A stretch of DNA of 64,000 bases, from assembly GCF_035594125.1 (NCBI RefSeq), contig NC_087185.1, positions 9,348,001 through 9,412,000 on the forward strand, in the 5' to 3' direction. Positions 1 to 22,961 of this stretch are shown here, piece after piece. A model generated the notes under the pieces. It was not told where the DNA came from. It did not search any database and worked only from the letters and a program-made list of their open reading frames with translations. How positions within the stretch are numbered: the stretch's first letter is position 1; each line of letters starts with the position of its first letter. The position numbers were made by a program, and so were the translations under genes. The stretch is from Scylla paramamosain. Its lineage: Eukaryota > Arthropoda > Malacostraca > Decapoda > Portunidae.

Positions 1-815
1 TCCGAGGGTTTAGGCCTGCGAGGGCATGGAAAACCTCATGAGGGGAGTTAGATCTTGAAAGGTTTTGACATTTTCTGTTAATGAAGGAGTTTTTGGCTAG
101 TTGGAGAACAGACTTGGCATGGTTCCGGGCAGAAATATAAAGCGCATGAGATTCTGGTGATGGAAGGCTTAAGTACTTTTTGTGGGCCACCTCTCTATCA
201 TGTATAGCACGAGAACAAGCTGTGTTAAAACAAGGTTTAGAAGGTTTAGGACGAGAAAAAGAGTGAGGAATGTATGCCTCCATGCCAGACACTATCACCT
301 TTGTTATGCGCTCAGCACACAAAGACAGGTCTCTGACACAGAGGCAGTAGTCATTCCAAGGAAAATCAGCAAAATACCTCCTCAGGTCCCCCCAACTAGC
401 AGAGGCAAAATGCCAGAGGCACCTTCGCTTAGGGGGATCCTGAGGAGGGATTGGAGCAATAAGACAAGATAAAGATATGAGATTGTGATCGGAGGGGCTC
501 AACGGAGAAGAAAGGGTGACAGCATAAGCAGAAGGATTAGAGGTTAGGAAAAGGTCAAGAATGTTGGGCGTATCTCCAAAACGGTCAGGAATACGAATAG
601 GGTGTTGCACCAATTGCTCTAGGTCATGGAGGATAGCAAAGTTGTAGGCTAGTTCACCAGGATGGTCAGTGAAGGGAGAGGAAAGCCAAAGCTGGTGGTG
701 AACACTGAAGTCTCCAAGAATGGAGATCTCTGCAAAAGGGAACAGGGTCAGAATGTGCTCCACTTTGGAAGTTAAGCAGTCAAAGAATTTCTTATAATCA
801 GAGGAGTTAGGTGAT
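1..815 (-). mobile_element. Jockey-like LINE, truncated copy 1
   Basis: This is a fragment of a non-LTR retrotransposon that closely matches the copy at 11.9-12.85 kb base for base over most of its length. It covers the C-terminal part of the endonuclease domain and the linker towards the reverse transcriptase. The element runs leftwards out of the window. Compared with copy 2 it lacks about 130 bp near positions 36-40, where a short stretch after the 'catggaaaac' motif is missing. Homology stops near 815 at 'gagttaggtga', so it is 5'-truncated. Reading frames are broken. It lies downstream of exon 4 of the MARC gene, in the same orientation, and probably in an intron because the rest of that gene must lie further left. 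The long plus-strand ORF across it is only antisense. Confidence 0.85.
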
Positions 816-1312
<497 letters not shown>

Positions 1313-1497
1313 ATACATCACCATACAGCCGGGATGTGTTAGTGGGAGGATGCAGGAAGGCATGCATTTTAAACTTTTAAATCTTACTTGCCTTGGACAC
1401 ACACACATACTTCATCCACACTTTTAGATAAATAAATATTTAAACAATTTCTTTAGATTAATGATGAAGCATAAAGCCACCATGATTTTGTCCTCAC

Positions 1498-6657
<5,160 letters not shown>

Positions 6658-7934
6658 CTGGAAAAGAGAAAGACATCTGAACCTGCTTTTTTTTAATGTC
6701 AAGCAAACTCAGATGTTGAAACAATACAGTCCCAAGAGTATGGTTATGATGTGTAGAAAAATTAATTAAAATACAGAAAATCAAGAAAATACAACAAAAC
6801 ACTAAAAGAGAAAAGAAAGGTACAGTAAATGTGAGTGCATAAATAAACAGCATCCTTTAGGTAGTAAATCCTTCCCTAAATCACCTTGTACAGATTCCAG
6901 TACTTTGATACCTGAACTAAGTTGGCAAATTTAGAAACAACAGCAATATGAAACTCTAAAAGCAATTTGTTATTGTGTTTTTGAAGCTTAGGACAGAATC
7001 CCTGACTAGAAGATTTTTCAAATACCCAAACTGTTTGTTTGGAGATTGCTGGGTGGTAAATAGAGAAAATTACCTGGCTCAAGCAAGGCATGGCAAGTGG
7101 TAGATCTGACTGTCCTAACTAAAGCCTGAGAGAGATTGTTGAGATGAGAAAGTTATTATGTTAATTCAAAGCATCAAAATCTATGAAGATAAAATATTTT
7201 TCTAGAAATTTGAAAGATGGCATCTGAAAATTTACCTACAATATGTTATAATGTAAAATGATTATGTAAGTACAACAGTGGCACCATTACATTGCTCCAT
7301 TAATGTTTCCAATGACTCCTCCTTACTTTGCTGGTGAAGACTGATATGGATATAGTTTGCTTACTGTTGTGTATGTCTAAAAAAGTTTTAAACAGTGCCC
7401 TCCTATTGTTAATTCACAAATTCACTTTAAAAACTGAGGTGCCTCCCAGAGCCCAAGTCCACAAAATGAGCGTACAGTACGGCTTCTTTCACACAGTGAG
7501 CCCCGGAACACTTCCTATGCACCTCATGAAGTAGTTTTTATGAGTGAAATATATAAAAGTTGTTTTTTTGTCCAAACATAAGCTCAGCTTGTTTGTTGTA
7601 TCAAAACTATTGAACAATAAGCATTTTATTTTGAACACTTTATTATGAGGCACGTTTTATTTGCAAGATATACAAAAGACACTACAAGGATATTATTCCG
7701 TGCTACCCCGTCAGGGAGGATGTTATGGCACCATGCCAGTTTGACTCCAACTGTCAGCATGGAAAGTTTGTGATCAACATTTCTTGTTATGTCTTTGAAC
7801 ATGGCAGCTTTCATTTTCACAACCTTGAAGTCTGGCACTAATTCATTGTACTTTACTAGCATTTCTTCTTCTGGTAAGATTCAAATTAAGACAACCGTAA
7901 GATTATGTTAGATCGGTGTTTTTAGGGAGATGTC
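6658..7934. other. Upstream flank of MARC, no gene seen
   Basis: A+T-rich sequence with no recognisable coding exon. It should contain the MARC 5' untranslated exon and promoter, but I cannot place them. The longest ORFs (for example 7626-7862 on the minus strand, 78 codons) show no family features. Confidence 0.5.
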
Positions 7935-8082
7935 CAGGTTAGGTTAGGTGATGATTGATGAGGTAATGCTAGATTAGGTTATATCAAGTAGTGTGAGATG
8001 AGGTTAGGTAATGCTAGGTTAGGTTAGGTACTGCTTGATTAGGTTAGGTAATGCTAGGTTAGGTTAGATTAAGTTAGGCTAG
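7935..8082 (+). repeat. Degenerate TTAGG-type tandem repeats
   Basis: Repeated GGTTAGGTTAGG and related words occur, for example aggttaggtgatg, aggttaggtaatgctagg and aggttaggttag, partly as a roughly 40 bp longer unit. TTAGG is the usual arthropod telomere unit. Here it is interspersed with ATGCTA/ATGATTGATG words, so it is an interstitial and decayed array, not a telomere. Confidence 0.7.
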
Positions 8083-9114
<1,032 letters not shown>

Positions 9115-9138
9115 AAAGGATTGTTTCGGACAGAGATC

Positions 9139-10043
9139 TTAATCAGTATAATTTATACGATGTACTCTTTTCTTTCCTTCTTGTTGCTTATCTTGAAAGA
9201 TGGCACTGAGCACTTCATCCTCTTCATCGTCTTTTTCCTCTGCAGACGACGTTGAAGGTTTATCTACTGCAGTTGTCCTTGAATGTGAATACTTTTGACT
9301 TGAGGCTACAAGATCCAGGACTTCTTTTTGGTAGGTTATATGATATGTTTCTGACATCCGCTTCAACCCATAGCGTACATGGAGCAATGCATTAATGGTG
9401 TCTGTTTACATTTTTATTCCTCAACTTGCTTTTTATGAGGTTTATTTGAATGAAAACTCTTTAAGTTTCTGCATTTGAGTGTGGCAAATTTAGAATTGTT
9501 AGAGCAACAAATGACAGCCATGGTAAGTGTTTTGGATTGAAGCATCATTGTAACCGCTAACTTCGGCTCAAAATTTTACAGTGTATTTTATTTCACACCA
9601 TTTTACGAGGGTTATATTTGACCACTGGAGTTCAATTTTTATAATATTCTCTGCATTAACATTTAATAATTCAAGAAAGGGGACAATGGAGTCTTTTACC
9701 ACACGCAGAGTATTTCCAACATTGAACAGTGACATGATTCTCAACACTCGCACATTGTCCGGGAGCCTTTGGCGAAGTTCTTTGATAAGAGTTAACATAA
9801 AATATAAACAATATGCCCGTAAGTTTCCCCCTAGATTCGCAGACACATGCTTGGGTAGGTCTGATAACAGTTTCTCAGTTTCGTACCCAAGATACACTTT
9901 GGGGAGCACATACTTGTCCAGGTTGCAGGTGAAGGGATCTTTGTGATGCAGGTTAGATGGCAGTATCACTCTGTTTACTAGAGTTTCAATCAGCAGTGTC
10001 AAATCATCTAATAATTTTGAGGGGTCGCGGTTGTTAGATTCAA
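9139..10043 (-). pseudogene. hAT/DUF4371-type transposase relic, C-terminal half
   Basis: hAT transposases are cut-and-paste enzymes that often survive in animals as degenerate ZMYM/DUF4371-like genes. From 10043 the minus strand reads NNRDPSKLLDDLTLLIETLV, then FMLTLIKELRQRLPDNVRVL and IELQWSNITLVKW, which resembles the C-terminal half of these proteins. After a stop-rich gap near 9400-9560, where the conserved SNxxxERVFS block would be expected, the frame resumes with INALLHVRYGLKR, the usual C-terminal dimerisation motif, and an acidic tail. Stops and the missing block show that it is dead. The N-terminal half continues at 13.33-13.79 kb, separated by inserted elements. Confidence 0.6.
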
Positions 10044-10045
10044 AT

Positions 10046-10260
10046 CAGGGCCGGATTTACATGTTGCGGGGTCCCGGGCCCTGAAACTATGCGGGGTCCC
10101 TGTCAGATTCACACCCCAGTAGCATTTAGTGAATTTGTCATATACTAATAATTATGTCCAACTACTCACTAGATGTAACGTAGGAAAATTAGGAAACCAA
10201 ATTTTATAATGCATGTAATAATACAGTCTTTTATTTAAGAGAAGTTATTTACCCAAAGTA
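10046..10260. mobile_element. Possible hAT non-autonomous element terminus
   Basis: The sequence starts CAGGGCCGGATTTAC and continues with GGGGTCCCGGGCCC, a pattern common at hAT element ends. It begins directly at the break in the transposase relic. No complementary end was found before or after the LINE, so the element is incomplete or rearranged. Confidence 0.4.
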
Positions 10261-10295
10261 CTACATCACAATGTGGAAGAGCGGCACTGAAAAAA

Positions 10296-13190
10296 TCAAC
10301 AAAATCCTCTTTTTTTTTTTTTTTTTATGTAGGAGGGACACTGGCCAAGGGCAACAAAAATCCAATAAAAAGAAAAAAGAAAAAGCCCACTGAGATGCCA
10401 GTCCCACAAAATGGTCCAAAGCGAGAGTAAAAAAAAAAAAAAAATGAAGGATAAATGTCTTGCAACCTCCCACTTGAGTGAATTCAAGTCATAGGAAGGT
10501 GGATATACAGAAGCAGGCAGGGAGTTCCAAAGTTTACCAGAGAAAGGAATGAATGACTGAGAATACTGGTCAACTCTTGCATTAGAGAGGTGGACAGAAT
10601 AGGGGTGAGAGAAAGAAGAAAGTCTTGTGCAGCGAGGCCGTGGGAGGAGGGAAGGTATGCAGTTAGCAAGATCAGAAGAGCAGTTAGCATGAAAATAGCG
10701 GTAGAAGACAGCTAGAGATGCAACATTGCGGCGATGAAAGAGAGGCTGAAGGCAGTCAGCTAGAGGAGAGGAGTTGATGAGACGAAAAGCTTTTGATTCC
10801 ACCCTGTCTAGAAGAGCGGCATAAGTGGAACTCCCCAAACATGTGAAGCATACTCCATACATGAACGGATAAGGCCCTTGTACAGAGTTAGCAGCTTGGG
10901 GGATGAGAAAAACTGGAGGAGACGTCTCAGAACACCTAACTTTATAGTAGCTGTTTTAGCTAGAGATGAGATGTAAAGTTTCCAGTTCAGATTATAAGTA
11001 AAGGACAGACCAAGGGTGTTCAGTATTGAAGAAGGGGACAGATGAGTGTCATTGAAGAGGGGATAGTTGTCTGGAAGGTTGTGTTGAGTTGACAGATGGA
11101 GGAATTAAAGTTTTTGAGGCATTGAACAATACCAAGTTTGCTCTGTCGCAATCAGAAATTTTAGAAAGATCAGAAGTCAGGCGTTCTGTGGCTTCCCTGC
11201 ATGAAATATTTACTTCCTGGAGGGTTGGACGTCTATGAAAAGACGTGGAAAAGTGCAGGGTGGTATCATCAGCGTAAGAGTGGATAGGACAAGAAGTTTG
11301 GTTTAGAAGGTCATTGATGAATAATAAAAAGAGAGTGGGTGACAGGAAAGGACCCTGAGGAACACCACTGTTAATAGGTTTAGTAGAAAAACAGTGACTG
11401 TCTACCACAGCAGCAATAGAACGGTCAGAAAGAAAACTTGAGATGAAGTTCCAGAGAGAAGGATAAAAGTTGTAGGAGGGTAGTTTGAAAATCGAGGGTT
11501 TGTGCCAGACTCTATCAAAAACTTTTGATATATATAAGGCACCAGCAAAAGTCTCACCAAAATCTCTAAAAGAGAATGACCAAGACTCAGTAAGGAAAGC
11601 CAGAAGAGCAGCCTTGACGGAACCCATACTGGCAATCAGATAGAAGGTTGTGAAGTGATAGATGTTTAAGAATCCTCCTGTTGAGGATAGATTCAAACTT
11701 TAGATAGGCAGGAAATTAAAGCAATAAGACGGTAGTTTGAGGAATTACAACGGTCATCCTTTTTAGGAACAGGCTGAACGTAGGCAAATTTCCAGCAAGA
11801 AGGAAAGGTAGATGTTGACAGACAGAGCTGAAAGAGTTTGACTAGGCAAGGTGCAAGCATGGAGGCACAGTTTCGGAGAGCAATAGTCATCAGATCCATA
11901 AGTTTTCCGAGGGTTTAGGCCAGCGAGGGCATGGAAAACATCACTGCGAAGACGAAGAGTTCAGCTTTAGAGATAGATGTGATAGAAGTGGTGCCATCTG
12001 GTTGAAATAAGGGAGGGAAAGAAGAAGAAGCAAAGTTATTGGAGATATTTTTGGCTAGATGCCATAAGTCACGAGGGGAGTTAGATCTTGAAAAGTTTTG
12101 ACACTTTCTATTAGTGAAAGAGTACTTCGCTAGTTGGAGAAAGAGACTTGGCATGGTTCCGGGCAGAAGTATAAACCGCATGAGATTCTGGTGATGGAAG
12201 GCTTAAGTACCTTTTGTAGGTCACCTCTCTATCATGTACGAGTATAGCACAAGAACAAGCTGTGTTAAACCAAGGTTTAGAAGGTTTAGGACGAGAAAAA
12301 GAGTGAGGAATGTACGCCTCCATGCCAGACACTATCACCTCTGTTATGCGTTTAGCACACAAAGACGGGTCTCTGACACGGAAGCAGTAGTCATTCCAAG
12401 GAAAATCAGCAAAATACCTCCTCAGGTCCCCCCAACTAGCAGAGATAAAATGCCAGAGGCACCTTCGCTTAGGGGGATCCTGAGGAGGGATTGGAGTCAT
12501 AGGACAAGATAAAGATATGAGATTGTGATCGGAGGAGCCCAACGGAGAAGAAAGGGTGACAGCATAAGCAGAAGGATTAGAGGTCAGGAAAAGGTCAAGA
12601 ATGTTGGGCGTATCCCCAAGACAGTCAGGAATATGAGTAGGGTGTTGCACCAATTGCTCTAGGTCGTGGAGGATAACAAAGTTGAAGGCTAGTTCACCAG
12701 GATGGTCAGTGAAGGGAGAGGAAAGCCAAAGCTGGTGGTGAACATTGAGATCTTCAAGAATGGAGATCTCTGCAAAAGGGAAGAGTCAGAATGTGCTCCA
12801 CTTTGGAAGTTAAGTAGTCAAAAAATTTCTTATAGTCAGAGGAGTTAGGTGAGAGGTATATATCAGATAAATTTAGTTTCAGAGTGACTCTGTAGTCGCA
12901 GCCAGATGGTGGAAAACATGGAAGATTCAAGAGCGTGGGCACGTGAGCAGGTTAAGTCGTTGCGCACATAAACGCAACATCCAGGTTTGGATTGAAAATG
13001 AGGATAGAGAAAGTAGGAGGGAACAGAAAAGGTGCTACTGTCAGTTGCTTCAGACACTTGAGTTTCAATGAGGAGAAGAAGATGAGGTTTAGAAGAGGAG
13101 AGGTGGTGTTAGATCTTAGAACACGAATGTTGCAGAAGATAATGAAGAAAAAGTTGAGGGGGGGTGTCAAGACACTTAGGGTCGTTATGA
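10296..13190 (-). mobile_element. Jockey-like LINE, longest copy (copy 2)
   Basis: This non-LTR retrotransposon reads right to left with its poly-A tail at about 10310-10327. In order, the pieces are the endonuclease start (PGCCVYVRNDLTCSRAHALE, about 12.95 kb), the [15 protein letters not shown] and SSDHNLISL region of the endonuclease (12.6-12.5 kb), a linker ([10 protein letters not shown]), then the reverse transcriptase with SNYRLIALISCLSKV, SKVFDRVWHK, GVPQGPFLSPTL and an intact YADDTTLHF (about 11.27 kb). The thumb/C-terminal region follows, with LWNSLPASVYPPSYDLNS before the tail. Several frameshifts and stops split it into at least eight ORFs, so it cannot be active. It separates the two halves of a hAT-type transposase. 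The assignment to the Jockey group rests on motif resemblance. Confidence 0.88.
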
Positions 13191-13329
13191 TTTATATCCT
13201 CAACTTTGAGTAAATTCTAAATTAGCATAACTTAAATTGACTGCAATACAACTTAAACTTTCAAAAAGCTTATAGTTTCCTCCTGGCTTTGATTCTTGGA
13301 AATTCCTCGTTCACTTCACGAATACAAAC

Positions 13330-13790
13330 ACTCCTGAGTAGTTTGTGGTCAGCACTCAAAAAGGCCAGAGAAGCTCGCTTTATCATATGATTGACCGCGA
13401 CAGTCACAGATGGGAATTTTGTGTTTCTGCTAAAAATTCAGTACTACTTCTGCAATTTCCTTTCCAGTATGATTCAGTAAGGATACAAACGTAAAAAAAA
13501 AAAAAAAAAAACGCTCTACTAGCCTCCTCTGGCAACATGTACCAAATGATTAGTTATAACAGGCCCATATGAGACACGTCTGGAGTGGAATCCACAATAT
13601 GGAATAATATTTGGCCTTTTTAACCTCTGCTACTACGGTAGACATAACATTTTCACCCAACACATCGATTAGTTCGTTACATACTGTTGAGGAGAGGTAG
13701 TTTACATTACCTTTTTTCTGGTTAGCGTGTCTCTGTGAATGTGCCGCGAGGAAAGAGTCATACTTGCTAAGCTCAAGTTAAAAAAAAAAA
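13330..13790 (-). pseudogene. hAT/DUF4371-type transposase relic, N-terminal half
   Basis: The minus strand reads KYDSFLAAHSQRHANQKKGN, then NYLSSTVCNELIDVLGENV, then VAEVKKAKYYSI. After a one-frame shift come DSTPDVSHM (about 13.57-13.60 kb) and, further on, IPICDCRGQSYDKA (13383-13420). The D-S-T-P-D and CRGQSYD blocks are characteristic of DUF4371/ZMYM-like hAT-derived proteins, where the first acidic residue belongs to the catalytic triad. Stops, frameshifts and an internal poly-A run (13491-13511) show decay. The other half lies at 9.14-10.04 kb. Confidence 0.65.
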
Positions 13791-14686
13791 AAAAATGCAG
13801 GACTTTGGAGCTTGGGAGACCTGGTGTTCATTGTGGAACATCTTGTAAGTTGAACATACATTACTCATTATGTAAACTTACATCTTAAATTGTCCCAACA
13901 GAAAATTCCCAGTGGTATCTTAATCTCATTCCTCTACTAGATATTTACAGTAAATGTCAGTACATAAATATAGTAATTGCAGGTCAGGCAGGTCTTCATT
14001 AGCTTTCAGGTGATCTGTTTTACTGATCACACCCATCATCACAGGGTCGAGGAAAGACAGTTCTCTCTCTTTTTCTGACATTTATCGATAAGGTAGGCAT
14101 GACCGTAAGAACTGCGAATAGGTTCTCGGTCTCATTTTCTTATAAATAACTTTATACTGATATCAAACACTTTCAACATATCACATTAACAATACATACA
14201 ATCAACTTGGCACTATGACAGTCAGTTTTTACTACATAATTAAAGTATTTACCTCGGTCACCTTCCTGCCCGTCTTTGTTTGAGCGCGATCGCTGTGAGT
14301 GACGCCTGCAGGCGACCAGTGGGTTAACTCTACTAACTAGTGAGCATCGACTTTGGTGCTTCATATAGCATTGAGTACTGATACTGATACAGTAAGAGTA
14401 CTGATACTTACGCATATTACACGTGTCTTCATGCAAGTAGAAAACGACTGAACATTTTACTTATGATTACTGAGGAATAATGACGTGAGGCACATACACT
14501 TTACGTACAGTAACAGTAATATTTCACTATTCTTTTCACAGAAATTGAGTAGAATATAAATCATGAGAAAATTAAGATATAGGGACAAGGGAAGAAATCA
14601 TATATTAGAGAAGGAGAGTCTTGGAAAAGTATAAGGAAGAACACAAACTATTGTCAAAATACACCAGATGTAAAATAATAGAAAGA
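13791..14686. other. No gene recognised
   Basis: Mixed sequence between the transposase relic and the RNase H LINE. A minus-strand ORF of 87 codons at 14173-14436 contains a short GC-richer stretch (SRVNPLVACRRHSQRSRSNK) next to a potential donor (gtaaat), which might be a remnant of a 5' exon. I cannot assign it. Confidence 0.45.
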
Positions 14687-14880
14687 TTGATTGATTGATT
14701 GATACATTTATTGTTGCATTAATAATGAAATACAACAAAGGAGGAGGACGGACCTTGCCACCCACCCCCTGGGCAAAGACTTAAGGGTAGAGTATCAAAA
14801 ATATAAAAATACAGTATACATTTCAAGAATATAAGTAAATAAATAAATACAGATATTGCACACCTTATTGCATAAATATC

Positions 14881-15423
14881 CTACAGTCTGGGAGCAAACG
14901 TAGGATATTCCTTGAGTATATCCCTGAGAGTGGCTGAGTCTAAAAAATGGTCAATGAGGATATACAAGTTATGTTGACCTTGCAGCCTAAATTTAGCAAT
15001 GAGAGGACATTCCGTGACATAATGATGCAGAGTGTGTCCTCTTGGTGCAGCACACAGCACACAGCACACAGCACACGCCAGGAGAAGCACTGACTTCCCA
15101 AAAGTATTTATAGCCTAATCTAAACCTCTTTGGCACCCTATCATGTGATGCAGTGTGTCTCCCATAGGTGTAAGCACAGCTCTAGGTGAAACATACATAG
15201 TGAAGACTACTGCCACTGCCCCTATGGCAACAAAGCTCCAACTGATCACTAATGCTACTATGTACAAAAACCTTAATGCTACTCTTAACATAGCCCAGAG
15301 TGTACTCAGCGCCAGGGTCCACTGTGTCATCTGAAGGGCACATTGAGCAAGGCGGTCTGCCTCTTCATTAAGCGGGATACCCACATGAGGGTATCCAGGT
15401 GAAGCGAAGCGTGGCACCAGCAC
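14881..15423 (-). pseudogene. LINE RNase H end and C-terminal region
   Basis: The first ORF contains PHVGIPLNEEADRLAQCAL, the last conserved block of LINE RNase H domains with the final aspartate. The next contains HTLHHYVTECPLIAKFRLQG, a Cys/His-rich tail usual for this group. Frame changes separate them from the rest of RNase H upstream. Confidence 0.75.
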
Positions 15424-15459
15424 CTTCTAGGGCGTGGATGAGGTCAAGACATTTATTAA

Positions 15460-16230
15460 CTAGATCACAGTCCATGGGGAGGTAGATTGGAGAGCATACA
15501 GTGCAGCCTGACTGTCAACAAAGAAGAATACATTCTTACAGAGAGGCGCCACTATATTGAGCGCCTCCAGAACAGCATACAGTTCTGCCCTAGTGGAGGA
15601 CATGTGTGCAGGGAGCCGCTTAGAAACCTCAGTGTCAGTGTAGTGATTGGCAGAAATGTAGTCGCGGATGAACAGCCCACATCCGGACCTGCTGCCATTG
15701 ACTGAACCATCACAATAAACATGAATAGCCTGAACGTGGGGGTACTTGGACAATTTAGTCATGAACATGTCTTGCAGCACATGAGGGAGCCAGTCCCTCT
15801 TGGGCTGATGCAGTGAGTGAATATCAACACTGACATGGTGAGGGTTCCAAACGAATTGGAACTGTGACATAACAACGTTAATACAGGCCTCGGCTATGCC
15901 TACACTTGTAAGAACGCCCAAGATCTTCCTGAGGTATGGAGTTGTAGGAGTCCGAGGATCACGATACAGGGGGGGGTCAGTGATCCCTTCGGAGGGTCGG
16001 ACCCTGTGCATAGCAGTACGACAAGTAATTTCCTGTATCCTACACATAATACTCGGCAGGTGCAGTTCAGCCCTGAGGACCTCAATCCGAGTAGGCCTTG
16101 GGCATCCCAAAATTATTCTTATGGCTTCATTCTGAACAAGCTCCACGGGACGGAGCTGGGTGGCACTAAACTGTATTAAAATAGGGGCTGTGTAGTCAAT
16201 GAGGGACCATACAACAGATATATAGAACAT
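15460..16230 (-). pseudogene. LINE RT connection and RNase H domain
   Basis: 256 open codons. The first half is the RT thumb/connection (SATQLRPVELVQNEAIRIIL). From about residue 170 an RNase H fold begins: VYCDGSVNGSRSGCG (first aspartate), MSSTRAELYAVLEAL (glutamate), FFVDSQAALYAL (second aspartate). These are three of the catalytic acids, and the fourth is in the following ORF. Confidence 0.82.
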
Positions 16231-16308
16231 CCTTAGGACTGGAATGCCAGCCCCAAGGCCCCTGTTTGCTAGCAGCCGAAGTGGCGTTAGCCGTGGCAGA
16301 CAGAGGTC

Positions 16309-17308
16309 TCAAACATAGTGTACAGTGTGGAGTGACTTCCTGAAACTCAGCTGTACACCCAGGTACTTGTGTGTATGAACTCTAGGGATGGGAACATTAT
16401 TTACAGTGGGTGGACGAGAGACCTTCCCTTTGGCTTGAAATTTGGTTTTACATTCATTAATTACAAGTCCCATTTGAACACACAATGCTGTTAGTTGTGA
16501 CAGAGCTAACTGGAGAGTCCTGGGTGTGGGGCATTGGAGAAGTATGTCGTCAGCATAGATGAGAACCTGGGTGCTCTGTGGGAAGGAACAACGCGCAATT
16601 TTGTCCATTAAAACGCTGAAAAGCATTGGACTAAGGACTCCACCCTGTGGTGTTCCAAGCTCAAAGATTTCCTCAGAGGAGACTGCACCTTGAAACCAAA
16701 CCTGTGCTGTTCTATTGTACAAATAGTCCCTGATCCATCCTAATAATCTACCTTTGACACCTTTGAGAATGAGTTCCTCCATAATAACATGTTTGTTGGC
16801 CCTGTTGAAGGCACCATTGAGATCAATGATAGCTCTGCAGGTAGCATCCTTATTTATAAGGCACTCAACAGAACAATGACCTTTTAGGAAGCCATATACA
16901 TTGCCAGAGAGTACATGGCCCTCCTTATATATAAATAAGCCTGTTCAATATTACCTGTTCCATCATCTTACACAGACAGCTGGTGAGAGAAATGGGGCGA
17001 AAGGTGCCATCACCTTTGGGGATTGGGATGATAATGGCTGTTTTCCAGGAGTGGGGAAGCTTACCTGCAGTGAGAGACATATTAAATAGGTTTAAGACAG
17101 GGCTGTCTACCTTTACCTCCAGGAGGGCATTGAGGATGTCATAGGTGATGCCATCCTTGCCAGGAGCTGATGACTTGCCCAATTTAACAGCTGAGAGAAG
17201 TTCATCATGTGTGATAGGCACACAGGTGTCATCTGGCAGAGAAACACTGTGGCGAATCAACTCCATCCTTTGTGGTCTTTGCCAGTCAAGCGCCTCCTGG
17301 TGTTCCAC
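16309..17308 (-). pseudogene. LINE reverse transcriptase domain (two frames)
   Basis: The upstream part (16925-17308) has GKSSAPGKDGITYDIL and IPIPKGDGTFRPISLTSC, the N-terminal RT blocks. The downstream part (16309-16782) has GTPQGGVLSPMLFSVLMDK and the catalytic YADDILL. Between them the D-x-G-AF block is off-frame. Two or more frameshifts make it inactive. Confidence 0.82.
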
Positions 17309-17521
17309 AGGAAGGCCAGAGAAGGATGAGGCTTCCTTCCACTGCAGGACGAGCTCTCATACCCTGCCGGCAGGATCAGAGTCACACACCTGCTGCCTGG
17401 GCTTGCCCCGGACACTGTTAACGTGGTGCCACACCTCCCGGAGGGACCGGGTCCTGTGCACCCGGTCCAGGAAGGAGACCCAGTACTTCTTTCTTTCCTG
17501 CTGCCTCAGATCCGTGAGGTG

Positions 17522-18484
17522 TCAAGCCGCAGTAACCATAGCATCCTGTGACTCTGTGTCTGCTGGGTTAAGCTGCCAATGTCTCTGGTAGACAGTGAGC
17601 GTCTGTTGGCAGTTTAGGATCACAGGGTTGGTAGCGTAAGTCCAGCGGCGTGGAGTGTGGGTCCTTGCCAGAGCCCTTGGAATCGCGATGAATCCCTTGA
17701 TGGTGCGTAGCAGTCCGTCGTACAGTGCCTCTGCATCGGCGAAGGAGCCCTTCACGGCAGAGTACCATGCCATCACATGGACAACAAGGCCCGCCATCCT
17801 GGATGGCGGCACCCTCAGGCGCTTCCTGGGCTCTGCCGGGGTGGACTGCACCGGAAAGGTCGTCTCCAGGGCGAAGTGGCCACTCAGCAAAGACCTGACA
17901 AGAAGGGTTTTGGCAGTATATGTTGGCATATTGATAAGGGCTACATAGTCAAGTCTGCCTCCTTGTACTTGTGTGGGTGTATGTTCCCCAGAGAGCACTA
18001 CTGTATCTGTGGTGTCAAGGAAAGCCTTCCAGCGCACACCATTAGCATTGGTGGTGAAATGGCTTCCCAATTCCTTATGCCTGGCATTAAGGTCACCCAT
18101 GATAACAGTCTGCTCCTCAAGGACATAATCAGGAAAATGTGCAACATTTAAGGCACCAGCATGAATGTACATGTTTACAAAGTAAATAACCTCACCCAAG
18201 GTGTGCAAGCAAACAGTAATAAATTCAATACCCTTGGTGAACCACATTTCCCTGAAAGTAACCGGAATCCCATGTCTAATGTAAGTAGCCATCCCCCGAC
18301 TACTGCCGTCACCACTACTGAAGGTGTGGGAGGCATAACCACGCAGCTCAGGCACCCGTGGGCCTACCTCTTTTAAGGCAATAATGTCAGGCTTATGGAG
18401 AAGGACGTGAGAGTGTAAGTCAGTGAAGCGAGCATGTAGACCATTGACATTCCATGTTAAGGTGCGGAAAGTCTTACCGTTCAT
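17522..18484 (-). pseudogene. LINE APE-type endonuclease domain
   Basis: 320 open codons, the longest open frame of this element. Seen in order: TLTWNVNGLHARFTDL (first conserved asparagine block), KPDIIALKEV, VIMGDLNARHKELGS (the GD[FL]N block), GGRLDYV, and SGHFALETTF, where active enzymes have S-D-H. That catalytic aspartate is therefore replaced by glycine. Confidence 0.85.
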
Positions 18485-18540
18485 TGTGATGGTGTTGCAC
18501 CCGGGTCTTTAGGTCGTCCACGTCTCGTGTCAGGCGAGAC

Positions 18541-22956
<4,416 letters not shown>

Positions 22957-22961
22957 ACGTG

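Larger units (their letters stand above)
14687..18540 (-). mobile_element. I-type LINE with endonuclease, RT and RNase H (decayed)
   Basis: This is a second, unrelated non-LTR retrotransposon. Reading right to left, it has an APE-type endonuclease, a reverse transcriptase, an RNase H domain and a C-terminal cysteine/histidine cluster (HTLHHYVTECPLIAKF). It ends near 14687-14703 in a short (CAAT)n tail on the coding strand rather than poly-A. An RNase H domain behind the RT points to the I/Ingi/Nimb group. Stops and frameshifts separate the domains. The right edge changes abruptly into satellite at about 18540, so either the LINE was 5'-truncated on insertion into the array edge or the satellite spread up to it. 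Confidence 0.85.

Noticed and set aside
182..472. A 96-codon plus-strand ORF that recurs at 12234-12512
   Set aside because: It recurs only because both loci are copies of the same LINE. The coding strand is the opposite one, where endonuclease and RT motifs are found.
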